From assembly GCA_905182995.1 (NCBI GenBank), contig CAJJDP010000083.1, positions 129,515 through 193,514 on the forward strand: 64,000 nucleotides of DNA, given 5' to 3'. The DNA comes from Paramecium octaurelia. Taxonomy: Eukaryota; Ciliophora; Oligohymenophorea; Peniculida; Parameciidae. The notes under the pieces are model-generated. The model had not been told where the DNA came from. It was given only the letters and a program-made list of their open reading frames with translations, and did no database searches. A program made the translations under genes and the position numbers. Positions 33,449-46,224 of the stretch are shown here, one piece after another (the first letter of the stretch is position 1; each line of letters opens with the position of its first letter).

Positions 33449-35926
33449 CCCATTACCTGATTCTAATTTTGTACCATTAGTAGAGAAGCAGACTGATTAA
33501 TCTGAATTTGAATGGTCACCTAATCTAACTTTTTATCCTGTCTTAAAATCCCATAAATGGATAGAATTATCTTCACCATCCGAGGCTATTGTAGTACCAT
33601 CAGGAGAGAAGCAGACTGAATTAACACATCTTGAATGACCATCTAATTGGGCTTTTTATTATTATGTCTTAAAATCCCATAAATTGATAGAGCTATCATC
33701 ACTACCAAAAGCTAATGTCTTGCCATCTGGAGAGAAACAGACTGAATAAACAATTCCATGATAACCAAATAACTCGGCTTTTAACTATTTTTTTTTAACA
33801 TCCCATAAATTGATATTGTGATGCTTACCACCTGATGCTAATTTCTTACCATCTGGAGAGAAACAGACTGAATAAATATTTTTGTCATCAAGCAATTAGG
33901 CTTTTTACTATCCTGTATTAACATTCCATAAACGGATATATTGATCCTTACCACCTGACGCTAATGTCTAACCATCAGGAGAGAAACAGACTGAATAAAC
34001 AATTCTATCATGACCAAGTAATATGGCTTTTTACTATCCAGTATTAACATTCCATAAAATGATGGACGCATCTTTACTACCTGATGCTAATGTAGTACCA
34101 TCAGGAGAGAAACAGACGGAATAAACAGTTGAAAGATGACCAAATAATATGGCTTTTTCCTATCCTGTATTAACATTCCATAAACGGATAGAATTATCTT
34201 AACTGCCGGATGCTAATATTTTACCATCAGGAGAGAAACAGACTGAATAAACAATTCTATCGTGACCAAGTAATATGGCTTTTTACTATCCTGTTTTAAC
34301 ATCCCATAAACAGATAGATTTATCCTCACTACCTGATGCTACTGTCTTACCATCAGGAGAGAAACTGACTGACATTACTTTATTAAAATGATTTTTAAAT
34401 TCTACCTTTTTTGATGCTGTCTGAGTATCCCACAAACAGATATATTTATCTGAAATAAGAAAAGCTAAGGTCATTTAATCAGGAGAAAAACAGAGGTTTT
34501 CACAAACAAAGTTTAGATTAGTGAATTTGAATTTTTGTGATGCTGTCTTAACATCCCAAAAACAGATCGATTCATCCTTACTCCATGATACTAATGTAGT
34601 ACCATGAGGAGAGAAACAAAAATGATCAATACCTAAAGTATGGCCATATAATTAGGCTGTTTATGATAGGGTCTTAACATCCCATATACGGATAGACATG
34701 CCATCTTCATTATCAGTTGCTAATATATTACAATCAGGAGAAAAACAGAATTTCTTATAACCAAGATTATCAATTTTGACCACTTATTATCCTGTCATAA
34801 CATCAAATAACATGATTGAGTTTTAATATTCATATGATAGTAATGCAGTTCCATTAAGAGAGAACCAGGCTGGTTAACTTGTATTTTTACATTCGCCTTT
34901 TTATATTCCTGTCTTAACATCCCATAATCGGATAGAACCTCCCCCAGACAGTAATGTAGTACCATCAGGTGAGAAACAGACTAAATTTATGTAGCTTCTA
35001 GGGTCTTCTAATATTTTCAATTATTTTCCTGTTTTAACATTCCATAAATACACAAAATATTCAATGGAGAATGCTAAAATACCATTAGGGGAGAAATTAA
35101 CTGATGTTACCTGACTGTAGAATCTTTTTGCATACTTTAATTTTCCTGTTTTTACATCCCATAAATTAATATCATAACCACAACTACATAATACTTTACC
35201 ATCTAGAGAAAAGCAAAATGATGTTCTATCTTTATTGGGAAAAGCTAACTCCATCACTTCATTTATTCTTAAATTTATCCATTTACAGTTTATTAATTTA
35301 GCTCCACTTAAGTTAATTCCACTAATAATAACATTGTCGAATTAAGACCCACTAAAGTCACATTTAACAAAATTTGCTCCTACCAAAGAAGTATTTTTAA
35401 CTTTAATTTTTTCAAAAGATAGTGTCTTCATATCAATTTCCATTTCAACTAATAAATGAAGAGAATTTGATCCACTTTAGATGAAATTATTATCATGGGA
35501 TGTGATATTCACTAAAAATTTTAAAAATTCAATTATGCTTTTATGACCCCTTATTTTATTAATTAGGGTTTGCTTAGTTTCAATATAATCTTCGGAGGAG
35601 TAATTAGTGTAATTGAAGTCATGACCATTAATTAATTTCATAACTTTAGTAATAGCCTAAATATCATCTAATGCCTATATCAAATTGTCTTAATTATCTT
35701 GTAATAAATTTTGGAGAAGAATATATTTTGCTGAACCCTTTTGATTTTCAAATTGCGATAAAAAGCTTAGAGAATCTGAAATTTCTTCCTTTTTAAGCAT
35801 TTCAATTATTACTTTGAATATTTTGTTTTCTATATTTTTTAAGGAAGCTAAATCCTCATACAAGTTTTCTTTACTCCTTAATATCTTAGATTCTTATAAG
35901 CCTTACTGCGTTTTAATAACATTCAT
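32259..35926 (-). CDS. Giant WD40-repeat protein (22 repeats) with pentapeptide-like N-terminal domain
   Basis: 1213 residues, one 26-nt intron near the 3' end (32423-32448, GTT...TAG). Residues 1-190 are helical, followed by a short A(N/D)L-type stretch ([19 protein letters not shown], then [12 protein letters not shown]) like pentapeptide repeats. From about residue 220 there are 22 WD40 repeats, most ending IRLWDVKTG or close. The N-terminal seven have drifted, while the middle and C-terminal ones are near copies of each other ([15 protein letters not shown]). A tail with [21 protein letters not shown] follows. The array could form about three seven-bladed propellers, a platform for protein complexes. 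No enzyme domain is seen. Poly-Lys stretches written as poly-A lie in repeats 15-18. Confidence 0.88.
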
Positions 35927-37871
35927 TTAGTAAATAAATATTATAAATTTATTTTTTTTCCTTATAAATTTAATTTTTCAAAAATTATCTTATCAATGGA
36001 GGATATCAACTTAATAACCATAAAAAAATATATATTTTATATGCAAAACGGTAAAATAAATCAACATCCATGTCTCCAAAATATCGAAATAATAAGTTTA
36101 TTTGGTTTAATATAAAAAGCAAGTTAAAATTTTAAACCAAATGAAGTAGATAAATAACTCCTAATTTTTTATTAAGAATTATGGAGTGGTCAGATAATAT
36201 GATAAATTATGGATTTAAGTTGACATAACCCAATTATCTCTTTATTAAAAACATATATTTAGGTAATGAAGAATGAGGAATAATTTAGGACTAAAATCTT
36301 TAATGTAGGAATAACTTTAGATGTTTTAGATTTAAATATTCAATTATACCATGGTTGATTATGATCGTTATTTTATATGTCTTGATTAATATTTAAACTA
36401 AATTTAGGTCATTATTTAATTTTTCAGAATAAATTTTATTTCATAAACAATTGATCAAATATAAGTGACTTTTTCATAATTACAGTAATGTTCTAGAATA
36501 AAAGCTTCTAAATGAGATTCTACGATGAATAATTAATAGGATCTATTTATGCTGAGGATAATAGGCTGATAAAGAAATTTAGTAATAATAAATTATAAAG
36601 AAAGTATTTATTCATTCTAATATAATTTAATTTTTACTAAAATCATAATTACTATTCTTCCTTTTAGAATAAATCAAGGTGAGCAGAGTTATAAAATTAA
36701 TAAAGAATTTTGTATCGAATATCTTAAAGAATTGGTATACTTATTTTGATTGAATTATGTCAGGCTGGAGCTTGAGTTATCGAATTTCACAATTTTTTCA
36801 ATAATAAAAAGAAATTACGATTAAGATTCTTTTTTCATAAGGAAGCAAAATCAATGTCAGATTAAAGTTTAATACAATTCTGGAATAAATATCAAATGAA
36901 TGGTGGTTAGCCAAGATTTATCAAAATTATTAAAATTGAATTCAGAGCTATCTATTTTTATTTCTCTAAAGTTCTATTTCGTCCAAAACTTGAATTTTTA
37001 TGATTTAATTGTTCAAAAGCAACCCAATTTTAGCCTCACTCTTTTTTAGGGCAATAAATTTTCTCTGTCTTACTCCAAAAGGTACCCACACTAAAAGTGA
37101 ACGAGGCGTTGCTGACTCGTACTTTGCTAATAAAATAGAAACTTAGTTTAGTTACAAAAATTCAGAAATTAATTTTTACATTTTTTCTATTTTTGAATTT
37201 AGCAAAAAAAAAAAACAATATATTTTAGATAAAGAAAAAGTTAAATTTTATTTGAATTCTATAATTAATTCTATAACTATAAGATTATCAGAATATCCTA
37301 GCAAATTTTGCAATGCTTATTTCATATTTTTAAGTTTCAGACCAGCGAAAGGGTAAAACTAATTAAAAAATTATTTTACAATCTTATATATATATATATA
37401 AATTAATATATTTGATAATTTATTAAACAGGTGATTTTCAACGAATCTTCCATTCGGGTCCAATAATTATTAAGAAGAGAAATTATTTATTGTTTTTTTT
37501 TTAACATCTGATTATTTACAAAAAAGAAGTTACAAATAAGTGGTTTAACTAGAAAAGGTATTATAAATGATATTATTAAGACTCTTTTAATCTTTATTTA
37601 TAGGTCTCAGATAATAGGCCTTTTACTTGGTATAATTAATATCGAAATTAGTACTCTAACTTTTTTCAATCAATTCTATAAATTTATTCTTTATTATTGT
37701 GTCATTAATTTTGATGATAAACACATAAGATATAAAATTATCCTTTATATAAGTATTTTCAATTTTAATTAATATAAATTAAATCTAAAAAAGCAAAAAT
37801 GTCAACAAAACTGGTCAATTTACATTTTTTCTAGTAGATGAAAGAATCAATATAAATAAACAAATTTTATT
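35927..37871. other. Long AT-rich interval with one degraded frame
   Basis: Nearly 2 kb between the WD40 gene and phosphatase copy 2. Apart from the broken frame at 35996-36515, I see short frames only. A (TA)n run lies near 37385-37401 and poly-A runs near 37205. No promoter or RNA gene recognised. Confidence 0.5.
35996..36515 (+). pseudogene. Degraded small gene
   Basis: The frame from ATG 35996 reads a plausible protein (MEDINLITIKKYIFYMQNGK ...) for about 68 codons to a TGA. A second piece in the next frame (NMINYGFKLTQPNY) continues, through a possible 26-nt GTA...TAG intron, to TGA 36513-36515. No intron explains the first frame change. No domain is recognised. It is more likely a decaying gene than a live one. 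Confidence 0.3.
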
Positions 37872-39389
37872 TCAAACTAAATTATCCAAAGCCTTTTAGT
37901 ATGTTTTTGATTTTCGACCTTTATATTTTACAAAAATAAAAATAAATAAGGCCAGAACGATAACTATAGCACATATAATTAAAGCACTGATCCAATACTT
38001 AAAAGAATTATCATTTTCTTTATCATTGTCATAAATTTTCATTATCCAAATCTCATCCATAACTTAGTTTGTTGAAACTCTTATATGCTAAAATTGTAAA
38101 TGTGTTTTGTTCATCACCTACAGCAAACCAACACCATTTTATGCTAATTGTTTTACCGTATATGGTTAATCATCATCTGAATATTAACATCATAATTTAC
38201 ATATCATAATTTCTGGACCATAGTCAGCTCCTCCAGCTCCTTCTATAATTGTAATTGGACTTTCATAGTTATAGTAGATATTTCCATCCATTTAATATGA
38301 AACTGAATGATTTTAATAATAGGGTTAATTTCTCTAATAATTATGTTAATGACCTGAAACATATAGATCCACATGAAATTCTTAAAATAACTTTTCAAAT
38401 TCAGCTAAATATTTAAAATTATTAACGCATTGATCATCATCCATATAATTACAATAAATTGGATAATGTGTAAATACAACAATCCAAGGAACCTCTTCTC
38501 TATTTGAAACTGCTTTAATTAAGTCATTTCTAAATTATGATAGCAACCTTTCTTAAACATATTTATTTGGATCAGCATTATAAACTATCATAACCGGATC
38601 AAACTAAATAAAATGTACTAAACCAATATTAAAACTATAAAAGTCATTTTAATAATTTGAAGTATCATATTCAGTTAGATATAACATTTAAAAGTGTTCT
38701 CTAAGAAAAGTGTATTTATAATCAAAACCACCATCATGATTTCCAGGAGATATCATAAATGGATATTATGAAGTAAATAAACTTATTCTGCTTATCCAAA
38801 GTTCTCCTCTTTCACAATTATCTGATTCAAGATCGTAGGCCATGTCCCCTGTGAAAAGCAAACTATCAAACTCAATATTTTGTTTTATTTGTTCTTCAAA
38901 CCAATCAAAGGTTTACTTAGATCTATTGAATAGCCATCTTGAATCCATGTCTCCAAAGAAGAGAACTTTAGTAGTATCTTGTTGAAGTTGAGGTAATTTA
39001 ACTTAAGCTTCTTTAATTAATTTATCATTGTTCTTCAAAGTATACAATATTCTTGAAGTTTATTATATAGGAATTTGGAAAGTATGTATGTATGTTTCAT
39101 ATTCTATATTGGCTTTCGTACCAACATAAATATCTGTCATGTTTAGAAACTTGGTTTTATAAGTTGTAATGTTGAATTCTTAATCTCCTTTGATTAGTAC
39201 CTAAAACTAATTATTACATTAATTCTATATATAATACTTAAATCGTACTTTAGTATTGAAGACTACTCTTAATGCATCTGTGTCGATTTTTAAATTTGTA
39301 TAATAATGTCCTAAAAATAATCTTACACCATAAGGCTCACAGTACTCTTAAAGACTTTCTATTAAAAATAGGAATATGATGATAAACAT
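37872..39389 (-). CDS. Purple acid phosphatase-like metallophosphatase, copy 2
   Basis: 497 residues, same plan as copy 1 at 24.7-26.2 kb: signal peptide, the five metal-binding blocks (GDMDSRW, GDMAYD-type, PGNHD, THYPIYC, GHQHNYQR) and a C-terminal membrane anchor with a basic tail. One 24-nt intron at 38177-38200 is in the same place as the copy 1 intron but differs in sequence. Long blocks match copy 1 almost base for base, while a middle block of about 230 bases and the 3' end are clearly diverged. Both copies look intact, so both may be active. Confidence 0.9.
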
Positions 39390-39418
39390 TTATATTTAAA
39401 AAAATAGAAATCATTATT

Positions 39419-39907
39419 ATGTAGTAATTTATTTTCTAATATTCCTACGGGCCTAATTATTTGGAGATTAATGATATTTTGATTTATTATTTTCTTATCT
39501 TTCAGAATCATTTACTTTGCGGTATAAATGAGGAAGATTGCTCATTTATTTCTTTAGAATAGGTTTGGGCAAAGGATGCTATTCAAATAATTATTTTTGT
39601 AACTATTTTCTTGGGACAATGGCTTGGGCTCTTCTTTCTAAATTTATATCCTCTTCTTTATATTAACTACTAGGCCTACGTCTCGATAACATTTTTGGTT
39701 ATTTGTATTCAGAAGGTAGGGTTGGCAGTATTTATTCATGAACAGAAGAAATTCTGTAGAATCTTTTCTCATATTCAATGCAAGAATTAAAGACGGATTT
39801 TCTATTTATTGGCATTAGTTTAGAAGCTTAAACGCTATATCTAACTGATTCATATTCATTTTCTTTATTTTCATTGTAGTACTTTTTTGTTGGTAGAATA
39901 TCGTTGA
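39419..39907 (+). CDS. Small multi-pass membrane protein, unknown
   Basis: 162 residues from ATG 39419 to TGA 39905-39907, no intron needed. After a short polar leader (QQFIFQYSYGPNYLEIND) come hydrophobic segments: IYYFLIFQ, a strong one IIIFVTIFLGQWLGLFFLNLY, and YVSITFLVICIQKVGLAVF. Then follows a basic Cys/His-containing loop (HEQKKFCRIFSHIQCKNQRR) and a last hydrophobic part. Its start is 29 bp from the divergent start of phosphatase copy 2. A 33-nt removal ending GAG could extend it to 40051, but that would run into the kinase on the other strand. Family unknown. Confidence 0.55.
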
Positions 39908-39943
39908 GTGTACTAAGATTTTTGGGAAGTTAAATTGTTTTCA

Positions 39944-40867
39944 TCATTCTTTTATTAATAGCTATAGAGGGTGTGTATTGATGTACAATCTACTAAAATC
40001 AGAATGCATTAAATTACTATTTAAAATTTAATCACATCTAGGTCTAGCTGATGCATTAAGCCTCAACATTTAACCAATCAACGAAACTAATTAATTACCA
40101 TACCCATTTATGACAGGGCAGATTCCTTTCTAAATCTTTTGATACAAGCCTTCCATATCCAAAGCTTGAAATGGAGGATGCAAATTGCACATTTCATATA
40201 AAACACACCCTAATGACCAGATATCCGATTTATTGTCATATGGTTCATCTCTCCAAATTTCTGGTGATGCATAGTCTCAATTTACTTAAACTAAATTACA
40301 TGGAGTGCTATTTTTGAAACGTTTAAATCCCCTAATTTATAAACCCCATTTGAAATGAAAATGTTAGCTGATTTGATATCTCTGTGAAATATTAATTTTT
40401 CATGTAATTCTTTCAAACCCTGTGTTATCTAAATCAGGGCTTACCAAATTTCTTATTCTTGGAACTTTTGTGTTTAGTTCTATTTATTTGTGATTTATTT
40501 TGCAACATCTCCTCCCTCTGCATATTCCATAATAATTCCTAAAGTTTATGTGTCTATGAAATTGATATAACCAATACCCTCATTGTAAAGTGCCTCCTTA
40601 TACCTTATAATGAATTCTTAATTCAGGGAAGCTAGTAACCGAATTTTATTAAGGGCGTTCTATTTTTCTTTCTCATTAAGGGTTCCCATTTTTATTTTCT
40701 TCATTGCATAAATTTGATGGTCAGCTCTCCTTATTACCTATTTAGATAATTCGAATTACCTTCCAAACTTCGCTGAATGAACCTGAACCCAGCTTTTCCA
40801 ACTCTTAAAATTGCTGTAACATCCGTTAAAATAATTTATTGAATTAAGTAAAAGTCGAATTTTTCAT
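39944..40867 (-). pseudogene. NEK (NIMA-related) kinase, broken in the activation loop
   Basis: About 300 codons of a NEK-type kinase with one 22-nt intron (40738-40759). Intact parts: glycine loop GSGSFSEVWK, lysine in IYAMKKIKM, EYAEGGDVA hinge, catalytic loop FHRDIKSAN, metal motif LGDLNVSKIA, then after a break [19 protein letters not shown] and ARPRCDQIL. Between SKIA and YASPEIW the frame changes and a TGA falls at 40277-40279. The GTP of the usual GTPYYASPE is missing. I tested all nearby GT and AG pairs and none restores the frame. Either this is a recent pseudogene or the consensus sequence is wrong here. Confidence 0.7.
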
Positions 40868-41673
40868 AGACTCTTCTCCTAATCCTCTAAAAGCAATATC
40901 TAACTTTGCTTTATAAGTCGATCAATTATTTTCACTTTTTGAATATTTATACAAAAACAAAAAACAATTTATTAACAATTTTATGAACCGAATAAGATAC
41001 GTGAATATTTTTTAAAATGAAGATAAACATTGTAAAATAACGTTCTATACTCATTAGCCTTGTAAAAACGAAAAACAATTAAATTGTTTAGTTAATGATG
41101 AATAGTTGATATTTTTGGTATTATTATAAAGCCAACTTCCCTATTGTATCAATAAAAATTTTCGTCCTCTACTCTTTATATGATATATATATGAAAAGAA
41201 AATAATATTATTTGCATTAATCAATGGATATATAATTTTGTCAATTATTAAAACATTTTCCACAAATTTTTTATAATTTTTTGCATATTGTTCAATTTTT
41301 CTTTAAAACAACTTTTTCAAAGTTTAGACTTTACAAGCTAATACTCTTCCCATTATTTAATTCTTAAATGAATATCTTATGTTCTAACTAGGTTTCAAGC
41401 TGGGAAAAGGAGTTAAAATTTTAACATGAAAATCTAACTTTCATAGGTTAGTTTGAGTAATAATAACATTCGTTTATAAAACACAAGATAATTGACCTCA
41501 ACATCTAGTTTAAATAGTTTTTTTTTCAACTTCTGCTTTTATGAGATTTCAAATGAATCTATAAAATATTTGAATAATATTAAATTCTTAAATTCCTATA
41601 TCTCTAGTATACATTTTTAATCAAATTTTAGTTCTTAATTGCCTTGGTTACGTAACATTCGTTAAAATAACAT
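40868..41673. other. Intergenic, AT-rich
   Basis: About 800 bases between two divergent genes with no recognisable gene, repeat or RNA. Confidence 0.5.
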
Positions 41674-43187
41674 ATGGAATTTAAACCAAGATGGATTTTT
41701 TGTTTGCTTCTTTGCACCAACATTATTATTAATCTAGACTAGGGTATCATCCCAGCAGGTATGACCTATATTCTATTAAGCAATATAATAGATTGAGGAT
41801 TCTCTTGAATTAACTTCAGAATAGCTAGGATATTTAGGATCACAAGTTTATGCAGGTGTTACTTTAGTTTGTTTGTTTGGAGGGAAATTGTTTCTCCATT
41901 TTAATTCCAAGCTGATAGTTATGTTAAGTTATTTAGGAATGATATCCTCTTTAACCTTATTTCCCTTGAATTATGGATCAAGTTGGCCATTTTATATTTT
42001 TAGATTTCTTACAGGATGTTCAAAAGTAGATAATTATTATATCAAAGGCCCCTATGATGATTTACTTTCCTGTTTGGGTTGATAATTTTGGAGGCGATTC
42101 TAAAACAATTTGGATCACAATTCTGCAAGGAGTCATTCCACTTGGCATATTTGTTGGATATTCTTTATCAAGTGTGATTTCAAGTATTTGGTAATGGCAA
42201 GTGGCTTTCTACGCATAAGTAATTATGTTAACCATCTGTGCAACAATTTTCATAATTTTTGTTTAGAATAAAGACTTTGACATAAAAAAGAGTACTAAAA
42301 ACAAAATTGGAAATAAGTCTATTAATGAGGAGTAGTAAAATGGTTCACTTCTTGCACATCAACCAAATAAAACTTATTGGTAAATGATGAAAGAACTCTA
42401 TTCTATAAAACTATGGTTATGCTGCACTATTGTGATCAGCATTCTATACTTTATTGTAACTGGTATTTAATTTTGGATGACAGATTATATGATTAAAGAA
42501 ATGCATTAAGAGAAACAAACAGTGAATATTGTATTTGCGATAGTTTCAATAACAGCTCCAGTATTTGGTTGTATTACAGGAGGATTAATAGCCCAGAAAT
42601 TAGGTGGATACTAAAGAACTAAATCTTTATACGTATGTGTCTTATATTGCTCCCTTTGCTGTATTAGCGCTGCTCCAGTACCATTTACTGAGACATTTTG
42701 GTTTGGAGCACTGTGTCTTTGGCTATTATTATTTTTTGGAGGAGCAATAGTGCCACCTTTGATGGGTATCATGCTCTCTTCGGTTCCTAAACATTTAAAA
42801 GCATTTGCCAATTCAAGTACAACAATGTTTCAAAACTTATTCGGTTTTCTACCTGCTCCATCAATATATGGATTTCTAATGGAAAGATATAATTCTTAAG
42901 TTGCAGTTTTTGCTTTGATGTATTATTCTTTTGTAGGATTATTTGTTATGTTGTTAGCTGTTTATTTCAGAAGGATGCAAAATAAAAAGAATGTAGGATT
43001 TGAGGAGGTTTTTGAATAACAATAAGAAATAAAATCATCTATTTTACAAGATGAAGAAAACTTTAATATCACGGTTCGAGTGCTTCAATATGGAGATGCT
43101 CCACTAGTCACATCACTAACACCACATATTGAAGATTAAATTCCAAATTATGATAATCAAGAAGAAGGAAATATCAAAGATATTTGA
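41674..43187 (+). CDS. MFS transporter, spinster-like
   Basis: 489 residues with introns 41759-41780 and 42026-42047 (both 22 nt, both ending AAG). It has about 12 hydrophobic segments. The N-terminal LDQGIIPAAIQQIEDSLELT followed by QLGYLGSQVYAGVTLVCLFGGKL matches the first two helices and motif A region of spinster-type carriers. RFLTG and APMMIYFPVWVDNF follow at TM4-5. The C-terminal half has FWFGALCLWLLLFFGGAIVPP and a cytosolic tail of about 70 residues with acidic and Asn/Gln-rich stretches. Spinster proteins export lipids or other solutes from lysosomes or cells; the substrate here cannot be told. Confidence 0.82.
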
Positions 43188-43285
43188 TTAATTGTATCTC
43201 AAAGAATTGTTATAAATTTTTTATTTATTGAAGTAATGAAATCTACATATACAGAAAATGGCTATTTTAAAATGAAATCGATATA

Positions 43286-44553
43286 TCAAATGGCTGGGTT
43301 ACGATGTAAGTAAGGTAGTGTATTTGGATCTCTAGGCATCTTCTCATTTTTTATGACTGAAATAACAGGTCCAGGTAAACCAGTCTCCAGAAGAGTCTTT
43401 TTGGCTTCTCTTTCTAATATCTTTCTGATTGATGAGTTGGAATGTATATTTGACAGATTCTAAAATATTTAAATTTAGCTTTACCTTATATTGATTAAGG
43501 ATTTCATCAGCAACATGCTTTGCAATTCTATCTTCCAATGATGCTTTTTAATCTCCATTTGTAGTTGTCTTATCCCAATCTTACTTTCCAGATTCTAGTT
43601 ATTCTTGCTTCTTCCTTAGTTGATTAATGGAATCTAATTTAAGGACTAAATTTACTTTAAGTCTTTTCAGAATGCACTGATCTGGCTTCATCATTTTTGC
43701 CTAAGGATTAACTAATTTTATCGTAAATGTCAGGTTCTCTTTACTCTTACTTTTATTCAGGTTGATTATCCTGTTTATCTTATTAGTACTCTTATTTTTT
43801 AATTTCGGTAACTCTTTATTAGAGAGCCTTGAGCATAACATTAACCTAAATTATCTGAATTAGGTACTTCTAAGTCATTGACATACGAATCATAATCAAG
43901 GTTTTCAACGAAATTCAAAAGCTCATCTTCCTCGTTCTTCACATGTTGCTCTTCTTCCTAATTTATAATATTTATAACTGTTAATTACTTCTTTAGTCAT
44001 TGCCCAAACTGGCTTGGTTTTATATCTCTTTTTCTTGTCGCCTGGTTTACTATCAGATTTAGAATCTTTTTCTTCTAGCTTTTTTAGATTCTCTGCTGTT
44101 AATGCCACACTATACAATAATTATGATTGTTTTACGTTTTACTTTTTGGTGCTTCTTCTTACAATTCTTTTTTAATAAGCTCATTCATCTATTTGTAATC
44201 TTCCTTCATTTTCTTTGTGACTTCCCTGTCTTTCTTTGCTAATTCTCTCACTCTTAAAAATTTCTCATCTTCTCTTGCTTATAATTCTTCTTTGGCATGT
44301 TTTTTAATTTGATTTTAGAGTTTGAACTCCTCTAACCATTTCTTATGTCTCTCTAATACAGGATTAGTTTGAGGTACAACCACTTTGGGTTCTTCATATT
44401 TTTTTGTTAATCCCCATTAATCATAAGGTTAGACTCTTGAGCAGAATGGCCTGAATAATTCTCAAATCCTTACTTTTCTTTTATTACCATAACATTTTCA
44501 TTTGGTCTGTTGCAGAGCATTACCCCTTTGAAATTATTGATAGGAACATCCAT
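43286..44553 (-). CDS. Coiled-coil protein, unknown (possibly ciliary)
   Basis: 372 residues assembled from seven exons; introns are 23, 26, 31, 22, 22 and 25 nt and the total is in frame. The N-terminus reads FKGVMLCNRPNE then PFCSRVQPYDQWGLT, a compact conserved-looking block. A long Lys/Glu/Gln coiled coil follows (LERHKKWLEEFKLQNQIKKH ...), then an acidic segment DYDSYVNDLE, another helix, and a short globular end LLETGLPGPVISV. No membrane segment. The six-intron load is the highest in this window. Proteins of this shape are common among cilium components, but I have no firm family. Confidence 0.65.
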
Positions 44554-44686
44554 TTTGATAAATTGTAAAATTTTATAAAAAAAACTATAAATATCATAGC
44601 ATTAAGAAGACAAATCAATAATCGAACAATATTAGTTAGAATGATATTTTCTAATTAATATTATTTAAGTATTAAATTAAATAGTG

Positions 44687-46171
44687 ATGCTCCTATCATT
44701 TTTTGAATGGCTTGGAGGTTTGATCGGCCTCCCAGAAGACTAAGCAAGAATGGTTTTCGGATTTATAATCACAATACCATTGGGCTTCCTATTTAAATCA
44801 TTAAAGAGTATTTAGATTGAATCATGATTCATTAGGTGCTAAATTAAGAAAATATTTTGGTTTGACTATTGGTTTGTTATTATCGTACATGCTCTACTAA
44901 GAGAAACTGATTAGCGTGATAATACAGAATATCATAGTGTATGAAATGACAAAGCGAATTACATTGAATAAAATTGGCATAAAGGCAAAATGGGTATTTT
45001 ATGAGACCCTCATTTATGTTGCAGTGCATCACATTTACAGACAATATACAGATTATGGTGGCTGGTAAATATCTGAATAATGGGTAGGAAATTAGATATA
45101 ACAACTATATTAATGATGAACACTGTAAAGTGGACTTCATTTGCATATAATTTTGAGGATGGATTAAGAAAAGATGAAGAATTGAATTCTGATCAACAAG
45201 AAAGAAAACTATAAAAAATGCCATCATATACAGATTATTTTGGATACATGTTCTTCTTCTGTGGATGTCTGGCTGGAGTAAGCTATAATATTGAATTTAG
45301 CCCTCTTTTGACTATTATGACTATGATATTTTTATTAAGAGGACTAATGTATATGAGAAAATCCCAAGTACATTCTGGGAAACATTCCGCTTGTTTAGAA
45401 ATGCACTGATATACAGTTTTTTCATTGTTGTAGTTTACCCAAGATGGTCTTTGGAATCTTTGATGTCTGCAGAATATGATGAAGCTTGTTTGCTGTACAA
45501 AATATTATGGTTAAATCTAACCATCACTTTACATAGAACCAAATATGTTTCAGGCTGGTTATTCTCAGAAAGTGGATTGGCTGCTGCTGGTTTTACCTAT
45601 AATGGAAAGTAGGATGGAAAAGACAAATGGTTAAGAATTAGATCGATTGACCCTACAATTGATCTGACTACAAATCCAAAGGATAAAATAGAATTGTGGA
45701 ATATTTCTGTCTAAGTTTGGCTTAAAAAGTATGTTTATTTGAGAGTGTATCCTGAATCAGTATTAAAATCAAGTCCAGCTAAATCCTAAAAGGCTCAATT
45801 GATTACATTTGCTGTCTCAGCATTTTGGCATGGATTTTACCCTGGCTATTATATTTCTTTCTTCCATTGGAATTTAATTGGAATGATCAATAAATACATC
45901 CATAAGCTAGGGTAGAATACTAATGTATTAAAGATATGGGATTCAAATATCTTGTTCAAATGTGTAAGATTCTACTTTGTTAATTCTCTATTCAATTGTT
46001 TTGGAGTTGGATTTTAATTGATGAATGTAAGAGACAATTTAAGATTTTATGGATCAGTATAGTATATAATATTTTAAATAATTTAGTTACGTATTTAATT
46101 TAACAACTTATATTTTGTTTGCCTTTTTCACAGTAACTTAATTTGGCTAAAAACCAAGAAAGAAGTAATGA
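44687..46171 (+). CDS. MBOAT lysophospholipid acyltransferase-like
   Basis: 461 residues with four introns (44808-44835, 45065-45087, 45278-45300, 46062-46086). It is a membrane-bound O-acyltransferase: YRQYTDYGGW, LAGPSFDYYDYDIF, the GLAAAGFTYNG block and the catalytic histidine in SAFWHGFYPGYYISF are all present in order, with about eight to ten hydrophobic segments and a KPRKK end. The AGPS and GF-YNG blocks are typical of the LPCAT/Ale1 branch, which re-acylates lysophospholipids in the ER. The KPRKK tail also fits ER residence. Substrate head group is not predictable here. Confidence 0.88.
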
Positions 46172-46224
46172 TTATGATAATAAAATGTCAAAATATGAAT
46201 TTAATAATATATGATATTTATTAA

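Noticed and set aside
37385-37401. Short (TA)n run
   Set aside because: Simple sequence in AT-rich DNA; no evidence of function.
39905-40051. Extension of the small membrane protein through a 33-nt intron
   Set aside because: It needs a GAG acceptor and would overlap the coding end of the opposite-strand kinase.
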